A stretch of 64,000 bases of DNA from Roseburia rectibacter (GCF_014287515.2 NZ_CP092473.1:112501-176500); one strand, 5' to 3'. Numbered from the stretch's first letter, positions 7,835-16,387 are shown. Numbers and translations: made by a program. The notes: a model not told the origin generated them from the letters alone.

Positions 7835-10702
7835 TCAGGCAAACACAAATTTGGATATCTTACATTTTCCCTCCACCTGGATCTGAATGGTTTCCGGTTT
7901 TCCGGTTTCAATAAAATTTTCCGGCAGATCCATCTCTAACATCCGGTAACAGTCCACCGGCTCTGCAGTGACCGTTGCGACATTTTTCCCTGTCACAGTC
8001 ACCTTGACCGGTTCTAATACTTTTAACGTGATGTTCAGCCTAAGCGGCTTTTTGCTGAATACAAAATCATGATAAATTAACTTTCCACTCACCGGCTGTT
8101 CTTTCATCTCATCCGGATCATCTCCGGCACAGCCAGGGATCACACAGGATGAACCGTTGATTCCCCGATGTAAAAACATGTGGTCATATGCATCATAACA
8201 GTCGGCAGCAGTTGCCTGGAACGGATTTCTTTTTCCGGCATGCGTTCCATCAATTTCAATACTCTGTTCTAAGCGGATATCCTGTGATGACGCGCCTGCC
8301 ATAAATTGATATGTTCCGTCTTCTAAGATCATACGCTCTGAGATCACATCATAATACTCTAACTCCCACAACTGTACTGTAAAGTTAACTTTTCTGATTT
8401 CTTTCGGTTTTATATTATGGACACGCTCAAATCCAGCCAGCTGTTTGATCGGTCGTTTTACACGGGAATCCTTTTTATGCACATAAAGCTGTACGACTTC
8501 ATCCCCGGTTTTTTCTCCGGTATTCCTGATAAAGCAGCTCACTTTGATACAGCCGCGTTCTTTTTTGATCTGCATTTTTTCGTAGGAAAATGCTGCATAA
8601 GTCAGACCATATCCAAACGGATAGAGCACTTCTCTGTCAAAATACTGGTAAGTGCGTTTTCCCTGAATGATATCATAGTCGTTCATATCCGGCAGATCTT
8701 CATCCGAACGGTACCATGTCATATTTAATCGTCCCGCAGCTGCTGCTTTTCCGGTCAGCACATCTGCGATTCCGTGTCCAAGTTCCTGACTGCCCGATGC
8801 AGACAGCAGGATCGCCGGAACATTTTTCTCCAATTCACCGATGGCATACGGATAGTTGCTGATCAAAGCCACAATGGTGTTCGGATTCACTGCTGCCACC
8901 CGTTTTACCAGTTCTTCCTGCTCCGTCGGAAGTACAATCGTGGTGCGGTCAACTTCCTCTTTGCTGTTGATGACCGGATTGCAGCCAATGACTGCTATCA
9001 CATGATCAGCTTCTTTTGCTGTTTTCTCCGCAGCAGTTTTCCCGTCTTTTACGATCTCTATCTCAAATCTTGCCGGCGGATTATCCACGCAGATGGAAAA
9101 ATGACCATCTTTATCCACAATTACCTGCTTCTTATTCCAGCTTTCCAGTGTAAAACTGCTTTTTTCCCACTTCAAATTCCACAACTCACGGACAAACCAC
9201 CCAAAGGCTTCTTTTTTGTCCGCCTTGATGATATCTGTATCCTCCTCTAAAGTGACAAATCTGCCGTTGCTTTTTGCCACCAGGGTCATACTGCCACAGT
9301 CCCAGTCATTCAATATAAATGTTTCTGCCTGTTCTTTTGCTACCAGTTTTAACCGGGTATTCTCATCCAGTCCTACATAGCAGTTATCACCGGTTTCATC
9401 TGCCAGACGGATACGGATCTCAGAAAGTCCTGTCTCATGGCTGATCTTTGCATTTGGAAATGCTTCTTTGATCCCATCTAAGACAGTAACCTCATAAGGA
9501 GGGATGCCACAATACCAGTCCTTGTACCACACATCAGAGAGTGGACCTACTACTGCTACATTTTTTACTGCATTTTCATCCAACGGAAGAATTTCATTTT
9601 CATTTTTCAAAAGGACAACCGCCTCAGCCGCCATTTTACGGGCAAGCTCCTGATGTTCCTCATTGTTGATATATTCTTCGCCCATGTTCTGATACGGGCA
9701 GTCGCCCTCTTTGTCAAACATGCCAAGCCTTATCCTTGTCCGGAATGAATTGCGCACCGATTCATCAATATCTTTTTCCGTGATCCAGCCGTTATCCAAT
9801 GCTTTCCTTGCCGCAGCATAAACGAGTTCGCCATCATCCGTGAAACAGTCTACACCAGCCTTCAGGCCATTTGCCAGTGTTTCCCCGTGCGTCTGATAAA
9901 AATGATGATCGTTCACCGTCTGTGAAAAATCACCACCGTCACAGACCACATGTCCCGGCAGCCCATAAGTGCCCTTTAAAACATGACGTACCTCATCATT
10001 GACAATCGCAGGGGTTCCATTGATCTCATTGTAGGATGTCATGACTGCCTCCGCACCGCCCTCCATGATCGCCTTTTTGAAAGGTTTTAAATAATATTCG
10101 TTTTTATTTCTCCGGTCCACGGAAGATGAGATCTTAATGCGGTCTTTCTCCACATTGTTTGCGTAAAAATGTTTCAGCGTTGCCCCGCAGCGGATATAAA
10201 AAGGATCCTCGCCCCTCATACCGCGGATATATGCGCCCGCCATCTCTCCGGTCAGATACGGATCTTCGCCGTATGACTCTTCCGTCCTTCCCCATCTCGG
10301 ATCGCGCTCCATATCAATCGTTGGCGCCCAGCGGCAGAGCCCGCCTCCACCATTTCTTGTATACAAAGCCCTGGCTTCCTCGCCGACAGCGCGACCACAT
10401 TCTCTGATCAGCTCCCTGTCAAAACTCGCACTCATACCAATCGGCTGAGTGAAAGCTGTGGTCGGCTCCGGCACCCCTTTATTAAATGCCTGGTCATGTC
10501 TCGCCTCAATCCCGTGTGCAGCCTCACCGCCCATATAAGTTGCCCGGATTCCAAGCCTCGGAATGTCAGAGCATCCGGTTGTCAGACAGTGTATTTTTTC
10601 TTCAAGCGTCATTGCCCCTGTCAGATAGTCAAGACGTTCTTCTATCGAAAGACTGTTATCCCACAGCGGTGTATTCTGTTCAAATTTTATATTTTTTTCC
10701 AT
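7835..10702 (-). CDS. Glycoside hydrolase family 3 protein (beta-glucosidase/beta-xylosidase type)
   Basis: The 955-residue cytosolic enzyme (no signal peptide) has an N-terminal GH3 TIM barrel: APTIDMERDPRWGR at about 126-139, GATLKHFYANN at 173-183, SYNEING at 223-229, and the likely nucleophile Asp255 in VVCDGGDF, where most members have SDW. An alpha/beta sandwich domain follows (EAVVLLKNE, AVVGPLSD). Between about 430 and 560 there is an inserted beta-rich segment, then AVIGCNP and the fibronectin-III-like C-terminal domain, with an extra about 130-residue tail. It probably splits beta-linked oligosaccharides taken up by the cell; the sugar specificity is unknown. Confidence 0.88.
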   Translation of the reverse strand: MEKNIKFEQNTPLWDNSLSIEERLDYLTGAMTLEEKIHCLTTGCSDIPRLGIRATYMGGEAAHGIEARHDQAFNKGVPEPTTAFTQPIGMSASFDRELIRECGRAVGEEARALYTRNGGGGLCRWAPTIDMERDPRWGRTEESYGEDPYLTGEMAGAYIRGMRGEDPFYIRCGATLKHFYANNVEKDRIKISSSVDRRNKNEYYLKPFKKAIMEGGAEAVMTSYNEINGTPAIVNDEVRHVLKGTYGLPGHVVCDGGDFSQTVNDHHFYQTHGETLANGLKAGVDCFTDDGELVYAAARKALDNGWITEKDIDESVRNSFRTRIRLGMFDKEGDCPYQNMGEEYINNEEHQELARKMAAEAVVLLKNENEILPLDENAVKNVAVVGPLSDVWYKDWYCGIPPYEVTVLDGIKEAFPNAKISHETGLSEIRIRLADETGDNCYVGLDENTRLKLVAKEQAETFILNDWDCGSMTLVAKSNGRFVTLEEDTDIIKADKKEAFGWFVRELWNLKWEKSSFTLESWNKKQVIVDKDGHFSICVDNPPARFEIEIVKDGKTAAEKTAKEADHVIAVIGCNPVINSKEEVDRTTIVLPTEQEELVKRVAAVNPNTIVALISNYPYAIGELEKNVPAILLSASGSQELGHGIADVLTGKAAAAGRLNMTWYRSDEDLPDMNDYDIIQGKRTYQYFDREVLYPFGYGLTYAAFSYEKMQIKKERGCIKVSCFIRNTGEKTGDEVVQLYVHKKDSRVKRPIKQLAGFERVHNIKPKEIRKVNFTVQLWELEYYDVISERMILEDGTYQFMAGASSQDIRLEQSIEIDGTHAGKRNPFQATAADCYDAYDHMFLHRGINGSSCVIPGCAGDDPDEMKEQPVSGKLIYHDFVFSKKPLRLNITLKVLEPVKVTVTGKNVATVTAEPVDCYRMLEMDLPENFIETGKPETIQIQVEGKCKISKFVFA

Positions 10703-10844
10703 TTTCTGCCTTGCTGCCGTAAGAACCTGTGTTCCATACAGCAGCCTCCCTCCTGCAAGTTTCTCATTTTCTTCAATGTATCATTTCTCTTTTTAGAAAA
10801 ATACCTGCAAATGGAGCGGTGTTTTGCAATAAAAAACAGATCTC

Positions 10845-11303
10845 TTACCGGTTTTGTAAACTTACTTTTTCATTCAGCTTTGTGACCTCTCTCTTTGCCC
10901 TGCTGTATAATGTGATCCAGATTCCAACATAGATTCCGATAAATATCGCAAAATATACAACGACCCCTGCAATGCTATGTTTCATCCAATACATCAGATA
11001 TGCAACCGGAAATGTTGCAATCGAACCTGCCAGCAGATGAGTCACTGTCTGCCGCAGCAGGCTCCAGTCATCCATCTCCCATATCACGGACGCGCCTGCC
11101 CAGACTGCACCGTACAGCAAAGATGCGATCATCTGCGCCATCACCGCATTGATTTCATTTCCACACTGCTCCACCAATGCTGGGACGACCGGATAATAAT
11201 TTCCGTCACCGTATATGAGCGAAAAGAAAATTGTAATTGCGGTACTGATTGCCAGACCGATTGGCGCACCTGTAAGCGCTCTGCATAAAATTCTTTTTTT
11301 CAT
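10845..11303 (-). CDS. DUF3021 membrane protein
   Basis: The 152-residue protein has four predicted membrane helices: APIGLAISTAITIFFSLIYG, MIASLLYGAVWAGASVIW, LAGSIATFPVAYLMYWM and AGVVVYFAIFIGIYVGIWIT. It matches the DUF3021 family, which is habitually paired with LytTR DNA-binding proteins. The start at 11303 (MKKRIL) follows GGAGG by 5 nt; that site is part of the hairpin repeat. It lies directly downstream of the LytTR gene. In streptococci such pairs (HdrRM/BrsRM type) use the membrane partner to inhibit the regulator; the same is likely here by analogy. Confidence 0.85.
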   Translation of the reverse strand: MKKRILCRALTGAPIGLAISTAITIFFSLIYGDGNYYPVVPALVEQCGNEINAVMAQMIASLLYGAVWAGASVIWEMDDWSLLRQTVTHLLAGSIATFPVAYLMYWMKHSIAGVVVYFAIFIGIYVGIWITLYSRAKREVTKLNEKVSLQNR

Positions 11304-11306
11304 GAT

Positions 11307-11358
11307 AACCTCCATTCCTGTGTGTGAAAAATATATTTTTCACACGAACCACCATTTC
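11307..11358 (-). repeat. Hairpin/Shine-Dalgarno repeat, copy 4 (minimal form) with flanking duplication
   Basis: The core (11319-11346, minus strand) is the near-perfect palindrome GTGTGAAAAAT..ATTTTTCACAC. It is flanked by GAAATGGTGGTT on the upstream side (11358-11347) and GGAATGGAGGTT on the downstream side (11318-11307), as if insertion had duplicated the target, which is the Shine-Dalgarno region. Confidence 0.65.
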
Positions 11359-11801
11359 TATAATCCCAATACCTGTTTAATTTTTCTGACGTAACGCCTT
11401 GAAACATACGTTGCTGTTTTGTCTGACATCGAAACACAGATCGTCCCGGAAAAACTTAAGTCAAATTTTTTTACTTCTTTCAGATTAATGATCTCCGAAT
11501 TGGAGATGCGGATAAACATTTTTTTGTTCAGCCTCTCCTCCAACTCATACAGTCTTGCCTTTAACCGGTAGCTGCCGTCTTTTGTCTTTGCATATACCCG
11601 TTCGTTTTCTGCATAGATCCGTATTATTTCCGTCTGTTCTAACAAAACGATTTCGCCATTCTCGTGAATCGCTGCAAAGACTTCCGGTTTTTCTTCCGAC
11701 AGCAGCTTTACGATCTGTGATACTTCTTCGGTCATCTTGTCTGTATGGATGATGATTTTAGGTTCTTTGCAGGATTCATCGAGTTTTATTTCTATTTGCA
11801 T
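11358..11801 (-). CDS. LytTR-type DNA-binding transcriptional regulator
   Basis: This 147-residue regulator lacks a response-receiver domain. The C-terminal half (residues about 45-147) is a LytTR domain: KTKDGSYRLKARLYELEERL, then FIRISNSEIINLKEVKKFD and TYVSRRYVRKIKQVLGL. Such proteins bind direct repeats upstream of their targets, usually including their own operon. AGGAGG precedes the ATG by 10 nt. It forms a two-gene operon with the DUF3021 membrane protein, suggesting a LytTR regulatory system with a membrane anti-regulator. Confidence 0.88.
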   Translation of the reverse strand: MQIEIKLDESCKEPKIIIHTDKMTEEVSQIVKLLSEEKPEVFAAIHENGEIVLLEQTEIIRIYAENERVYAKTKDGSYRLKARLYELEERLNKKMFIRISNSEIINLKEVKKFDLSFSGTICVSMSDKTATYVSRRYVRKIKQVLGL

Positions 11802-11895
11802 TTTCTCACTTCCTCCTTTCTGATGTCATTATAGGCAATGGCTTAGACGTTTTCTACTGATTTGCGGTAAGTGGTCGGTTTGGGTCGGTGGATGG

Positions 11896-11928
11896 AAAAA
11901 AAACAGGGTGCTGCCACCCTGTTTTTTC
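11896..11928. terminator. Bidirectional terminator
   Basis: AACAGGGTG (11902-11910) pairs with CACCCTGTT (11914-11922) around CTGC, with A8 on one side and T6 on the other. On the minus strand it ends transcription of the hypothetical gene at 11950-12705. Confidence 0.85.
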
Positions 11929-11949
11929 GTGTCTTGTTTTGATAACTTA

Positions 11950-12705
11950 TCAATGTTTTTCCCTGTCTCTTAACAATTCTTCCACTCTGTCCTCAAATTT
12001 TTTCGCTATTTTCTGCATATATTCTTTTTTCAGGTTTTCCACATTTCCGTCCCATCTGTGTTCTTTCACTTCATCCGAATGTTTCGATGTATATTCAAAA
12101 TGCACGGATGTGACCAATGCCGGTTTGCCACCATTATCTATGAGCTTTGTCTCAATTTTTCCTACCGTACAGATTGTCTCATCGTCTGAAAGTTCTTTTG
12201 CATGCTGTATACAGTCTTCGATAAATCCGCTTGTCACTTCATTTGCATTCTGTAAAATATGATTGACCCGTTCTGCATATTCCTGGCTTTGTTTCATAGA
12301 TAAAATAACTTTTCTATCTACATTGATGATATTATTTTTATTCTGGTCGCCATCTTTTGCCACTTCAGTCGCTTTACACTCTTCCTCAGATTCAACCAGA
12401 TTCAGGTTCAGATTTTTATATGAATTTACCATCTGCTGAAATAAGTCTTTTACTCCATCATCCTGAATCTGTTCACTCTCAGACTGCAGTTTATCCTGCA
12501 TCGGATTGTGAACAGATGAATTGGAAACAGTCGTATATGTCCAATGGCTGATTCCAGACTGCTGCCCTGCATCTTTATTTTCCGGCAAAAACTCCTGCTC
12601 ACCTGCTAAAGTCACAGATTTTTTAGAATTGAAATAGTTCCCTCTTGTGACTTTACTTTGAATTGATCCTACATCCATATCAACATTCCTTTCTACTTTT
12701 GCCAA
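11950..12705 (-). CDS. Hypothetical protein, unknown function
   Basis: The 251-residue protein is hydrophilic, with no signal peptide or membrane helix. It starts MAKVERNVDMDVGSIQSKVTRG and has long charged helices and a conserved-looking ending with EVKEHRWDGNVENLKKEYMQ. I do not recognise the family. Its start overlaps the stop of the upstream secreted-protein gene by 13 nt, so the two are translationally linked, and it is followed by a strong terminator. A cytosolic accessory or structural role is possible but unsupported. Confidence 0.6.
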   Translation of the reverse strand: MAKVERNVDMDVGSIQSKVTRGNYFNSKKSVTLAGEQEFLPENKDAGQQSGISHWTYTTVSNSSVHNPMQDKLQSESEQIQDDGVKDLFQQMVNSYKNLNLNLVESEEECKATEVAKDGDQNKNNIINVDRKVILSMKQSQEYAERVNHILQNANEVTSGFIEDCIQHAKELSDDETICTVGKIETKLIDNGGKPALVTSVHFEYTSKHSDEVKEHRWDGNVENLKKEYMQKIAKKFEDRVEELLRDREKH

Positions 12706-13055
12706 TGTTGTCTATCAGATTCAACCAAAATAGTATACTTTCGATTCTCAATACTTAATCCAGAACACTTTGCTCCATTACATAAAAAATAATATCTATC
12801 ATATATTACATCTACATAATGTTTGCTTCCTACCGGTACAACAATGTTACATACTGGACATGTTTTCCCCGGACCATAATTTAATGTATCTGTATATATT
12901 CTTCCCTCAAATCCATAACTTTTATTTGATACGCCACACCTTGGACACCTTGCATATCTTGCAGTCCATGCACTTGCAGTATTTGTCATCCCAAATACCA
13001 TTACTAATACCATCATACAACAGACTAATTGTTTTGAAAATAATTTTTTTCTCAT
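12693..13055 (-). CDS. Small secreted zinc-ribbon-like protein, unknown function
   Basis: The 120-residue precursor has a clear signal peptide: MRKKLFSK, a hydrophobic core VCCMMVLVMVFGM, then TASA before WTARY, where signal peptidase I should cut. The mature part contains CPRC, CPVC and CNGAKC, which could bind zinc or form disulfides. The start at 13055 has GGGGGG 7 nt upstream. It overlaps the next gene by 13 nt. The frame uses rare codons (many ATA), unlike the pan and gyr genes, which hints at recent acquisition. No known family recognised. Confidence 0.65.
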   Translation of the reverse strand: MRKKLFSKQLVCCMMVLVMVFGMTNTASAWTARYARCPRCGVSNKSYGFEGRIYTDTLNYGPGKTCPVCNIVVPVGSKHYVDVIYDRYYFLCNGAKCSGLSIENRKYTILVESDRQHWQK

Positions 13056-13125
13056 TTGTTTTCCCCCCTGTTTTGCAAACAATTTTTATAATTACATATT
13101 TATGATACATGATTTTATTTTTTCA

Positions 13126-13172
13126 GACCATACCATAACTGGAAAACATTATTTTCCAGTTATGGTATGGTC
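13126..13172. repeat. Perfect 21-bp inverted repeat
   Basis: GACCATACCATAACTGGAA.. (13126-13146) is exactly complementary to 13152-13172, with a 5-nt loop CATTA and T5 following on the plus strand. It lies between two divergent genes (secreted protein on the minus strand, 50-residue peptide on the plus strand). It may be a plus-strand terminator, an operator, or a miniature element. Confidence 0.8.
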
Positions 13173-13232
13173 TTTTTGCTTATTTTTGTAATATATTAAA
13201 TCGAAATAAGATTTACAGGAGTATCTAGTTTT

Positions 13233-13385
13233 ATGAAAAATTTCTATTACTTTCTAAAAAAGGCTATAATTATATTGTCGTTTTTATGTTTACTATTTAA
13301 TTTAAAAAATTACCCACAACAAAAAACTCTTTTTTATATATCTACATTAAGTGGCGATACCATTTGGGACTATAACGAGTTTTAA
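13233..13385 (+). CDS. 50-residue secreted-peptide ORF, candidate signalling pre-peptide
   Basis: The ORF starts ATG at 13233 and ends TAA at 13385: MKNFYYFLKKAIIILSFLCL, LFNLKNYPQQ, KTLFYISTLSGDTIWDYNEF. A positive start and a hydrophobic core (AIIILSFLCLLF) look like a signal sequence; the short polar C-terminal tail ends in an aromatic- and acid-rich segment. AGGAG lies 11 nt before the ATG, a rather long gap. Its stop overlaps, tail to tail by 3 nt, the stop of the HTH-TPR regulator gene. This is the layout and size of pre-peptides for RRNPP quorum-sensing regulators (PapR, Qss peptides). Function is inference. Confidence 0.55.
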   Translation: MKNFYYFLKKAIIILSFLCLLFNLKNYPQQKTLFYISTLSGDTIWDYNEF

Positions 13386-14317
13386 TTTAAATCTTTTTCA
13401 AACATATGCTGATAAACTTCTTTTAACCTTCCTGCCATTTTATTATCTCTTCTGGCACAAGCTAAAAGATATGCCTGCTTTAAATATTTTTCCGCCATAC
13501 ATAATTCTCCACGATTTATCTGTCCACACTCATTCTGTTTTTTTAGAATACAAGCTCTGTCACTCAAAAGAATATGCAGTTCCTTCCCTTCATCGTTTTC
13601 TTTTGCCATATTCAAACATTTTTCATTGAGTGTAATTGCCTTATGATATTGTCGTTTTTCAATATACGCAACCGATAAATTTCGCAAAATAATAAGTTTC
13701 ATATGTTCTGCATATTTTCCAAAAATATAGTCCTTTTGCAAGCATTGCAGCAGTCTCTCAAAAATATACACCGCCTCATCCACATCCCCGGCATGTGCAT
13801 AAGCATTTGCAAGGCTCATCAGATTCATGATTTCCTGTTCGGTAAACGGGAAATCTTTTTTCAGACATTCCTCATAATCCGGAAGTGTCAGCCGGACTGC
13901 CTCCTGCAATTTTTCGATTGCTGCCTGATTGTCACTTCTTTTGCAGTAATAGTCCATCAATGCTTCTGACTTTAAAAGATACTGCCTGGTGATCACATTA
14001 TCATCCGCTTTCTCTTTCATCCTGCCTAAATATAAATCTGCTTTTTCATAGTCATAATTCTGCATTGCCTGCTCAAAAAGTTTTCGTTCCTCTAACAGTT
14101 CTAAGTTCTTCCCAACACAGATGGCATAGCTCTTTTCCGGTACACGCTCCATTTTTGCCATGAGTCTTGCATACAGTTCTCTTTTTACGCGAGTCTTTCC
14201 GCTCTCGATACGATACAATGTCTGTACCGAACAAATCTCATCACTCAGTTCTTCCCTGGACATTCCAACAAACTCTCTTGTCATCCGTATTATATCTCCG
14301 GCTCTGTAGTTTGACAT
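13382..14317 (-). CDS. HTH-TPR transcriptional regulator (RRNPP-like)
   Basis: The 311-residue protein has an N-terminal XRE-type helix-turn-helix (residues about 5-58: IIRMTREFVGMSREELSDEI, then SVQTLYRIESGKTRVKRE) and a C-terminal array of helix-turn-helix pairs with TPR character (for example MNLMSLANAYAHAGDVDEAVYIFERLL and LRNLSVAYIEKRQYHKAITLNEKCL). This architecture is that of peptide-sensing RRNPP regulators (Rgg, PlcR, Qsr). A peptide ORF is convergent to it. The upstream gene encodes a second, related regulator and overlaps it by 28 nt. Confidence 0.82.
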   Translation of the reverse strand: MSNYRAGDIIRMTREFVGMSREELSDEICSVQTLYRIESGKTRVKRELYARLMAKMERVPEKSYAICVGKNLELLEERKLFEQAMQNYDYEKADLYLGRMKEKADDNVITRQYLLKSEALMDYYCKRSDNQAAIEKLQEAVRLTLPDYEECLKKDFPFTEQEIMNLMSLANAYAHAGDVDEAVYIFERLLQCLQKDYIFGKYAEHMKLIILRNLSVAYIEKRQYHKAITLNEKCLNMAKENDEGKELHILLSDRACILKKQNECGQINRGELCMAEKYLKQAYLLACARRDNKMAGRLKEVYQHMFEKDLN

Positions 14318-15225
14318 ACTAATCCCTCACCATACTTTTCTGCATCCCGTGCCTTTTCATCCTGCCCCTCCAACTGATACAGACACGCAGCAATCTTACA
14401 TTCTTCCATCGCTTTCTTTAACAGCATATTTTTATCCGCATTTTTTGGCGTGAGCTTTTCTCTCGTTTTTGCCCGCAGAAAATAGATGTCTGCAAGATGA
14501 TAAAAACCCGCTCCCTCACTGATACATTGAATCGCTTTTTCTGTGTAAAACATAATTTTTCTGTAATCATTTTTTCTCTGTTGTATGGAGATCAGCTCTA
14601 AAAAAATATCCGTACTGACTTTTTCTTTTTTGCTCCCGGACTGATACCCACTGACATACGCTAAAATATTTAATAATTCCTGTTCTGCCATCTCTGTCTT
14701 CGGCGAATCATAGTTTATGAGCAGCAGTATCATCTCAATCTCAACCGAACTGTACAGACGCACCTTTTCCATTGATTTCCTAAACTCAGGAATTGTGAGA
14801 CAGATTCCTTTTTCTAAAATCCCACACAAACTGCTTCCAGTATTCTTTTCTGCGATCATGGTACGTGCTTCCTGATAAAGACAATATTGTTCATGTACAG
14901 ATTCATCCTGTGGCATGACTCCCCGGTATTCTCTAATCTTCTTTTTCGCAGTTTTTACCTGATTGTTTTCCACAGATTTTTCAATCTGCTCCCTCATTTT
15001 CCACAATTCGTAATCTTGTTCACTCAAAATTGTTTCAAACAGTGTGACTTCTTTTCCAATCCTTCCAAGCAGTGTCTGTCCAAGAAGTGAATCGACTTCC
15101 CTGTTCCCCTGTTCCAATCTCGACAAAGTGGTAACAGAACAGATTCCTCTGCAGATATCTTCCTGCCTCAGGTGATACTTCTCCCTGTAATATTTTAATA
15201 CTACTTCCATTGTCTTTTGTTCCAT
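14290..15225 (-). CDS. HTH-TPR transcriptional regulator, second copy
   Basis: This protein of about 311 residues has an N-terminal HTH (YYREKYHLRQEDICRGICS, then VTTLSRLEQGNREVDS) and a helical C-terminal part resembling TPRs (IFLELISIQQRKNDYRKIMF, YTEKAIQCISEGAGFYHLAD). It is distantly related to the regulator it overlaps at 14290-14317. The frame can begin at TTG 15243, but I chose ATG 15225. The ribosome-binding site is weak, perhaps because it is translated by coupling: the HipA-like gene ends 28 nt upstream. Two such proteins side by side suggest a heteromeric switch or two peptide inputs. Confidence 0.75.
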   Translation of the reverse strand: MEQKTMEVVLKYYREKYHLRQEDICRGICSVTTLSRLEQGNREVDSLLGQTLLGRIGKEVTLFETILSEQDYELWKMREQIEKSVENNQVKTAKKKIREYRGVMPQDESVHEQYCLYQEARTMIAEKNTGSSLCGILEKGICLTIPEFRKSMEKVRLYSSVEIEMILLLINYDSPKTEMAEQELLNILAYVSGYQSGSKKEKVSTDIFLELISIQQRKNDYRKIMFYTEKAIQCISEGAGFYHLADIYFLRAKTREKLTPKNADKNMLLKKAMEECKIAACLYQLEGQDEKARDAEKYGEGLVCQTTEPEI

Positions 15226-15253
15226 AACCCACGCTCTTTGCAACTTCAGATTT

Positions 15254-16354
15254 TTACGCTTTCCATTGTTCCTTTAATATTCCAAATCTGCACCAGAACA
15301 TCTCCCTCTCTTTTTCCCTGCCTTCAAACCACTCATCTTTTATCTCAGCCCTCTGGTTCAGCCCGATCTTTTTCACCGCTTCCACCGCAGCCTCACGCTG
15401 TGATATTTTCCGGTTTCCGGTCGTCATGCAATTTGCACCATCTGGCGTATCATATGCCAAAAAAGTCTGGTTGAGATCCATCAGATCAAACAGGCGTACC
15501 GGCTGGTTTGTGCGGTTGTCCACCAGAAATCCCCAGTTTCCCCAGTGGCGGTCCGTGTTACCAATCAGGTAATCGAGCAGGTTCATCATGTAGTAGGAAT
15601 ATGCATCCAGCTTTAACACGAAATCCATAACGTGAATGTCATGATTTGCTGCATAGATTTCAAATGCCTCCATCGATACCATGCTGTAATCCACCGACGT
15701 AATGATCCTGCTTTTTGAAACTTTCTGTCCGTCAAAAATGCTTTCTTCATAAAGCACCTGTCTACATTCAAAACAGCGGTAGATCTTACTTGCAAGAATT
15801 TCATTCTCCACAGCCCTGCTGTTTCCATCTTTTAAAAGTGCAAATGAATTTTTCTCTCTGATCCACGCTTTTGGAAACACGCCATTGGTTGAGAGATCGT
15901 CCGCAATCAGGTAACTGTTCTCTACGGCCATCTGTTTTCCTCTCAGGGAAATATCCACAAGTGCATTATCCAGATGATTTTCAAAAAGATTGATCTGTGA
16001 AAATGTGATATTCTCCCCTTTTTCCCGAACCCAGAAAATATCAGTCAGTGACAGACAGTGATAGGACAGCGCTATTTTGGCACGGTCACGGTCGGTCTGC
16101 GCCTGCAGTGCTCCGATACTGTTTAAAATTTCCTTTGCATAGACACGGTCAAGTGTCAGAACACGGGTTGCACACCAGTAATAAAAATTTGTGAGGTTAT
16201 CCATGCGGATATCGAGATCATCATTTTCTGCTGTATCCTCCAGATAAATGGAAAAGGGCAGAAACACCCTGTCCAAAACTGTGCATACTCCGTTCGTCCC
16301 AATGTCTGCTACTATCTTTTCGCCATGCATTAGTTCATACACTGTTTTTTCCAT
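15254..16354 (-). CDS. HipA-like protein kinase
   Basis: The 366-residue protein has the C-terminal part of the HipA kinase fold: LLDYLIGNTDRHWGNWGFL at residues 259-277, with catalytic Asp268, His270 and metal-binding Asn273, followed by FDLMDLNQTF (290-298; Asp290 or Asp293 as Mg ligand). The N-terminal half is divergent and no HipB-type antitoxin gene is adjacent, although two HTH regulators follow. It starts 34 nt after gyrA, so it is probably cotranscribed with the gyrase genes. HipA toxins phosphorylate glutamyl- or other aminoacyl-tRNA synthetases; the target here is unknown. Confidence 0.75.
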   Translation of the reverse strand: MEKTVYELMHGEKIVADIGTNGVCTVLDRVFLPFSIYLEDTAENDDLDIRMDNLTNFYYWCATRVLTLDRVYAKEILNSIGALQAQTDRDRAKIALSYHCLSLTDIFWVREKGENITFSQINLFENHLDNALVDISLRGKQMAVENSYLIADDLSTNGVFPKAWIREKNSFALLKDGNSRAVENEILASKIYRCFECRQVLYEESIFDGQKVSKSRIITSVDYSMVSMEAFEIYAANHDIHVMDFVLKLDAYSYYMMNLLDYLIGNTDRHWGNWGFLVDNRTNQPVRLFDLMDLNQTFLAYDTPDGANCMTTGNRKISQREAAVEAVKKIGLNQRAEIKDEWFEGREKEREMFWCRFGILKEQWKA

Positions 16355-16387
16355 TCAGCTTCTGCCCTTTCTTCACTATACGGTTAT

